Assembly: GCF_029168945.1 (NCBI RefSeq)
Contig: NC_083602.1
Location: forward strand, 74,110,600 to 74,174,599
Length of the DNA stretch: 64,000 nt
Direction: 5' to 3'
Origin: Cannabis sativa
Taxonomy: Eukaryota > Streptophyta > Magnoliopsida > Rosales > Cannabaceae
In this document: positions 57,992-64,000 of the stretch, piece after piece
Numbering within the stretch: the first letter of the stretch is position 1
Layout: each line of letters begins with the position of its first letter
Program-made: the position numbers and the translations under genes
Notes under the pieces: generated by a model
The model's input: only the letters and a program-made list of their open reading frames with translations
Databases searched by the model: none
What the model was told of the DNA's origin: nothing

Positions 57992-59864
57992 TGTTGGAAA
58001 TATTTTACCAGGATCTAGATTTACTAACAAGTATGTTTCATTAACATCCTAATATGAATTCTAAAACAATGAAATAAACACATAAGAGTTTAAGAAAACC
58101 TTACATTCGGTGCAGCGAAATATAATGACTCCTTCCGTTCAGATCTCTAGCCCTTGATTCCTTTCTGTAGCAGAGCATCACCAAGATCTGAACCTGGACC
58201 TCTTTCTCTCCTTCCTTTGATGCTGATTCTCCTTCTTGTTGTTTGGAATCTCCTACAGTCTTACACACTATGTGTGAGATACCATTTGATGTGTGTGGGC
58301 ACTCACTCATTAACTCAAGGTTCGAAAAATTGAAGAGGAAAAGAGAAGAAGAAGTGGCGGCTAGGGTAAATAGAAAGAGGCTCAGTTTTCATCTGTCAAA
58401 GTTAAGTGTGAATGAGAGTTATCACTATCTATTTATAGGTAACCACCTAGGTTTAGGTTACAATTATTTGGCATTAAAATAATAGAAAAATAAATAGTAA
58501 AATCACACTAAGTGATCGGCCCTAGAATGGATAATGGGCCCACTTTGCAATTTTGCCATTTTGTCATTTTTCCATCCCATTTTCTCAAAAACGCCAATTT
58601 TCCAATTTAACCATTTAAATGTCAATTCTAATTATTTAATAACTAAAAAATTAATTATTAAATAATATTTTCATTTAGTATATTTATTAATTAGACATAT
58701 AAAGTCTCTTAATTAATAAATAAACCTAAAATCTCTTTTCTTTACAATTTCGCCTTTGCTTAGTGAAAATTCATAAACTAGACATAGTCTAACTTTAGAA
58801 TTATAATTGATTAATCAAAATCAATTAACTGAGTCTTACAAGCAGTATGGTCTCAACTAGTATGGGAACCATGGGTCTATATATCCGAGCTTCCAATAAG
58901 CAGATCAAGAATTTATATCTTAAATTCACTGACTTATTAATTCTTCGTTGAATCCACGCATAGAACTTAGAATTGCACTCTCAGTATATAGAACGCTCTA
59001 TATGTTCCACCATATAGACACGTCATTAGTTATCCATTGTTATAATCCTAATTTGATCAATGATCCTCTATATAGATGATCTACACTGTAAAGGGATTAG
59101 ATTACCGTAACACCTTACAATGTATTTTATCCTTAAAACACTTAACCCCGTATAAATGATATTTCAACTAAGTGAAATGAGTACTCCACCATTTATTTTC
59201 GTTTGGTCAAGCTCGAAGGAAATCATCCTTTACTTTCTATTTGTTAGATAGAAGCTATAGATTCCATATTTATGTTAGCGCTCCCACTCAATTGCACTAT
59301 CATGTTCCCAAAATGTACGTATCATCTTGACCCAAAAGTAGGCTTAACTAACAAATCAAAGAACATGTATAATACTCTTGAGATCGAACCTAAACATATC
59401 AGGATTAAGATCATTTGATCTAGGATCAATGGGTGATATTGAATTGAATAGATATTACGGTAAATTTAATATATCTAATCAAAGTTCAATATCGGTCCCT
59501 TCCAATGTATACTCCATACATCCGATACTGGATAACTTTGCCAATGCCCTAGAAAGGACATAACACTTATCTAAGATGTAAGAATACCTATCGTTGATTA
59601 TCATGTCAGTATAAATCCAGTTTTCTGACAAATCAGGGAATAAACTTTCGAACATATAGTCAAGATTATATTCCACTGTGCTGACAACACTATAATCATT
59701 AACAAATTCATATGTTCTGGACTTAAATAGAATTCATACATTATATATATAATCATGAAATAAATCATGTGAACCATGCAACATAAAATGTTATTTTTAA
59801 TCTTTATTAATAAGTAAATCTAATTATATTGAAATGAGTTTTATTTAGGGCAGAAAACCCAACA
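57992..59864 (-). repeat. E5 3' LTR (1873 bp)
   Basis: TGTTGGAAATATTTTACC to GCAGAAAACCCAACA. A third LTR subfamily, alignable with E3 and E4 throughout. AACTCCCACTT follows. Confidence 0.9.
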
Positions 59865-59879
59865 AACTCCCACTTGCAC

Positions 59880-62200
59880 TAATATAAAACAAAATGTGCA
59901 TTTTAAATAATCTCAACACCTTGATATACAAATAAGTGCAGTAGTAGTATCCTCCTCGTAATAGGATCTAACAGGTTGAATTAAACACAACCTTTTATCC
60001 ACCATTACTCTTCCTTAATCACAAATTCCTTGATATTGTGAAATTCCTCTCTATATGTCTACTCTCTTGGGATATTGAATTCTATACTTTTGGCAACTAC
60101 TTTTGGTTAATCAGGAAATAACACTAGTAGTTAAGACAAGTTGGAACGGTGCCACAAATGTATAGAACTTTCCTTAGACTGAATAAGTACCTTTCTTGCA
60201 ACTTTAACATTCAGTCTCTCTCTGGTAAACCTAGAGACTTCAGATAGGTTTTTACACTTCTCCAAAATCACTACTCCACCCCAAGAGTAATCACCATCTT
60301 ATCAGCAGACTTTCTAGCACAAAAGCAGGTTTTGAAATCTGATGTGGTGTAGTCTAAGAGTTTTAAACAAACCCTTATTGACTAATATATAGTTCCTCTT
60401 CTTAATCTTAAGATTTACTTGATTTTCTTCCAATGTTCCTCTCTTGGATTAATCTAATACCTACTCATTACTCCCACTCAACAGCAGGTGTCTGGTCTAA
60501 GGCATACTAAAGCATATCTGAGACCTCTCACTGTTGATTTAAAGAATTCTTTCATGGCTTTATCTTTCCTGGAATAGTTGAGCTTTTCCTTTGATAAATA
60601 AAATCTATGCCTAGAAGTAGAGAAGCTTCTATAGATTGCCATTAGAAAGAAAGTGCTTCAGCATCTTACTAAAGTAAGTTGCTTGCATTAGAGTAAGTAA
60701 TTACCAGGTATACCACAAGCCAAGGTTTAGATAAACTCAAACCTATAATACTAGGAACAGGAAGTTTTGTTAAGTCCATTGAATAGACTTATAAACGAAA
60801 GTTTCCTTCTATGTCCTTGTAATAGAAAAATTTAGGTTACTCCATGTGAATGGATTAAACCATAGTTCTCTTGGCTTTTTTTCTTAGTTTCTTATCTTGA
60901 CAATCCATTACTTGTTTAAACTCACAATGGATTTTAATCACTAGTGTCTTCCAAGTCATAATAAGGTGAGTTCCTAGAAACCCTCCCACTACGACAAGGT
61001 ACCGTGAATTATGTCTAAGAAAACTAAATGGTATTAACCTCTTCGGTTGTGTCAAGACAACAGAGGCAGTGTGATCATCTTGTGTCGAATAAGATGATAG
61101 AACACTTATGGAATCAGGAAAAAATTATCTCCTTTATTTGCTACTTTATTTTCAGACTTAGTCATTTTCTTAGAAAATTAGTATTTGTTTAAATAAACAC
61201 TTTCTTATCTAATGACTATGGGATGGTCCACCCCTAATCACTTAGAAAAGCTAACAAACCATGGTTAACAGTTCTAGCTTTTCCTAAGATTTTGATTAGG
61301 TCATCCATGAATCTAGTAATGATTTACACTAAGTACCCAACCATTGCATCATTCTGAAATTGTATTACCATAGAAGGATTTAGGCAACGACTAGTAACTA
61401 ATCATCAATATGCAAATAAAAAATTTCTGGGGAGGTAAGTTTGGATATATTTCAAAAATCAATTTAATGATCTTTGAACTGCATATCTACTAACTATTTC
61501 TCCACCCCTATCAGTTCGCAAGTTCTTTAACCACTTACCTTAATGGTTTATCACCATTGCTAGAAATTCATGAAATTTTCAAACATTTCAAATTTCTTTT
61601 GCATAAGGTAAAATCTAGAGTGATTGTTTTAAGAATACAACGAAAAACTCATATCCACCCCTGAATATACATCCATCTGCGAATGAGATGAACTTACTTT
61701 CAGTGGATATACGCATATTAACTCTTTGCAGAGAATGATCTTGTCAAAACCATTATGAACAAGATACAAATGCCATAGATTTAAAAAAATGTGGTTGTGT
61801 CTTTTTGATGACTTAGGTTTAGTTACTTCAAAGAGTTCTTAGAATAGTGCAAGTGGATCCTGGTCACAGAATACTAAACTCATATTCCATACAGTTTGAA
61901 TCCATTGATAGAAAATGGTTATTAAACACTTGTGAAAGTGAAACTGTATTATATTAAAAAATTATTTGGAATCTAAAATTTAAAGTCAAAGACTTAAATT
62001 TATACCAAATATACATGAGTAATTCTTTCTTGGACCACCACTACTAATTTTAACTCTAAGTCAGATTTGCCCATACAAGTAGAAGATTTCTAAGATTGAG
62101 GATTTATATCAGTTTGGGATAGAATTTCGGGAATATAATCATATGCGTCATTAAATTTCTTAAGAGAAAATAGAATGATATGAAATGATTTATAGACCAT
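59880..62200 (-). pseudogene. E5 pol remnant
   Basis: No long frame, but the order of pol can still be traced on the minus strand: an RNase H GGGAVV-like piece (60271-60300), the RPDICYAV region (about 60470-60510), a GGLF-like piece near 61230, RTDRGGE (61500-61520) and protease/Gag-end traces up to about 62100. Many indels and stops; older or faster decaying than E1-E3. Confidence 0.75.
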
Positions 62201-62279
62201 TCATCCAATGATATGTTATTGAGCTAATTCGAAATGAATAAGCTAAGAGGAATTAGGATAATTTCGTTTATAAATAAGA

Positions 62280-62520
62280 ATCCAACGATGCTTCGATTTG
62301 CGAGAGTCAAAGTAATCTTATTTATACAATCTTTTGTTTCATATTGTAAATACTAGTCTAAGGTGTCATCAATTGATGAACAGCTAGGTGTTGCATTTAT
62401 AATATTTATCTTTCGAGATCTAACACAATTATGTTTGTCTAATGGTGACAATCCATTAGGGATTTATCCCATTAGAACAACAAACCAAGTTAGACCAACA
62501 ATGAAGATACAAAATTAAAC
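62280..62520 (-). other. Degenerate second leader block in E5
   Basis: GCGAGAGTCAAAG (about 62299), CTTTCGAGATC and CATTAGGGA show this is a diverged copy of the leader block that follows at 62655. Hairpin 1 here is AATCC-ATTAG-GGATT (62450-62464): loop kept, stem changed. Confidence 0.6.
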
Positions 62521-62654
62521 TACAATTTAATAACAGAAAATAACATGGTTCAATATAAATTCATACACAATTCAGAAATTATTAAACACATAGCAAGTAG
62601 GAATGACAAGTGAAAATACTAAAACATACAATCCTAAATAATTTCTAAGGTTTT

Positions 62655-63020
62655 CAACAAACTGATATCAGTGTCCCGTTTAGACGAGAGTCAAAGCTAC
62701 CATCCATTGAATAGAGTTGTCAGCTCATCTAAAATGATAAACATTCTAGCAACCTTTTATTCAATCAAGATTGGAATCTAGCGTTGTCCCGTTTAGGCGA
62801 GAGTCAAGGCTATTCTATCTTATGAGCTTCCACCATTGTTTCATATTTTGTAAGTCAAATACAGTCGCCAGCATTAGGGTAATCAATACCATATAAAACA
62901 CTTACAAATATACTTATCTTTCGAGATTAAACGGTGCTAACTTGCTAATGAACGTTCCTCCATTAGGGAGGATTACTCACTAAAATAAAAGCTATGTAAA
63001 ACCAACAATGGAGATCAAAT
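62655..63020 (-). promoter_or_regulatory. Conserved leader block of E5
   Basis: 23-bp motif at 62672-62694 (one-base variant) and 62785-62807; hairpin 1 at 62956-62972. Hairpin 2 is weakened (CCAGC-ATTAG-GGTAA near 62872). Confidence 0.7.
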
Positions 63021-64000
63021 GTCCTAATAATAAAGCTCATTATTTAAAGTGTATTTTCTTCTAATATTTATTTTAATCAAATTATTTTAAATATATATTT
63101 ATTTAATTAAAATTTCCACTTTAGAATGAAAAATTCTAAATATAAATTTTAATTTAATATTTATAAATTTTACTTAGATGGATATGAAAATAACATGAAT
63201 TATTTCCATCTTAGTAATAATTTCCAATAAATATTTAGAAAAATTATTCAATTTAAGTTGTTTCAAAATTAATTTAAATTAATTTACAACTCAAATTTAA
63301 TTTTCTATAAATATATATTGCATTTCGAAAAATTGAAGTATTTAAGAATACAATTTTTGAAATTGCTTGTTAAAATAAATCCTGGAAAAAATATTCTAAT
63401 TTTATGTTGGCTCAAAATTAATTAATAAAATTAATTTACAACAAAAAATATAATTGTTCTATTTAATTAAATATTAAAGAAAAATTTTCAAATATTTAAG
63501 TATCATGATGAAAATCAACTTAAATATTAATTTTCTATTTAATTAAATACACTAGAAAAATACTTCAAGCAAAACACATAATGTCTATCTAGACTTTCAT
63601 TGACTAATTAATTTAATTTCTAATTATAATATATTTTAATTCATTTATTTTTAATTAATCATTAAATGAAGAAAATCATTGATTTAAGTTGGTCCAAAAT
63701 TAAAATAAATAATTTTCAACTTTAATCTATTTTTCAAATAAAATTCGAAATTTATGCATTTAAGAAATACAATTTCGAAATTGTGGGAAAAAAATTAATA
63801 GAATAAAATAAAATATATTTTGAAAATTGTTCAAATTTAAGTTATTATGAAATAAGATTTCAAACTTAAAATAATTTTCAATTTTAATTAAATAACATGA
63901 AAATAATAATATTTAAGTATTATGATGAAAATCAACTTAAATATTTAAATTTTCAATTTAATTAAATGTACTAAATTCAAGAAATAAATAATTAAGTATA
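63021..64000 (-). other. AT-rich leader of E5
   Basis: Non-coding, homologous to the E4 leader from 51669. No gene seen. Confidence 0.65.

Larger units (their letters stand above)
57992..64000 (-). mobile_element. E5: decayed Copia element, 5' part outside window
   Basis: The 3' LTR (57992-59864), inverse polypurine tract and a strongly decayed pol are followed by two leader blocks. AAGAC (57987-57991) is the expected left target duplication. The 5' LTR should lie beyond 64000. No Gag frame was seen. Confidence 0.85.

Overview
The window is a plant nuclear stretch built almost wholly of nested, decayed transposable elements. The evidence is Ty1/Copia and Ty3/Gypsy chromovirus (Tekay/Del-type) polyproteins, L1-type LINEs with a plant-style CCHC ORF1 and a C-terminal zf-RVT domain, an intron-bearing PIF/Harbinger transposase, and very AT-rich spacers. 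A dicot is likely, but the species cannot be named. I see no intact host gene, tRNA, rRNA or CRISPR array. Names used below: E1-E5 = related Copia elements with ~1.9 kb LTRs; G1 = Gypsy; N1 = small non-autonomous LTR element; L1a and L1b = LINEs; H1 = Harbinger remnant. Layout: E1 (+ strand, 1-6527, 5' end outside the window) abuts E2 (- strand, 6528-12706), which has lost nearly all of both LTRs. L1a (- strand) runs from its poly(A) at 12855 to about 36653. It is split by the complete element E3 (15636-34706, target duplication CTATT), and E3 is split in its leader by the complete Gypsy element G1 (22522-31573, target duplication TAAAC). H1 (- strand, 37741-42507) is split by the complete element N1 (37865-41847, target duplication CTCTT). 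Diverged LTR debris fills 43.2-45.28 kb. L1b (- strand) occupies 45279-46615 and 56717-57991. It is split by E4 (46616-56711, target duplication ATAAC) and cut on the right by E5 (57992 to beyond the window end). The order of events can be read directly: LINEs and Harbinger first, then E3, E4, E5 and N1, then G1 inside E3. The Copia copies fall into two kinds. E1-E3 keep a long, nearly single-frame pro-int-RT-RNase H region, but their Gag lacks about the first 120 residues. E4 keeps an almost complete Gag but has a collapsed pol. All five share a ~370 bp non-coding block ahead of gag, with two copies of a 23-bp motif and small hairpins whose loop is CTAAT. N1 codes for nothing visible but carries a series of short hairpins that share loops while their stems differ by paired changes. 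These two putative structured-RNA regions, the Gag/pol split, and a palindrome cluster in the G1 LTRs are the parts most worth a second look.
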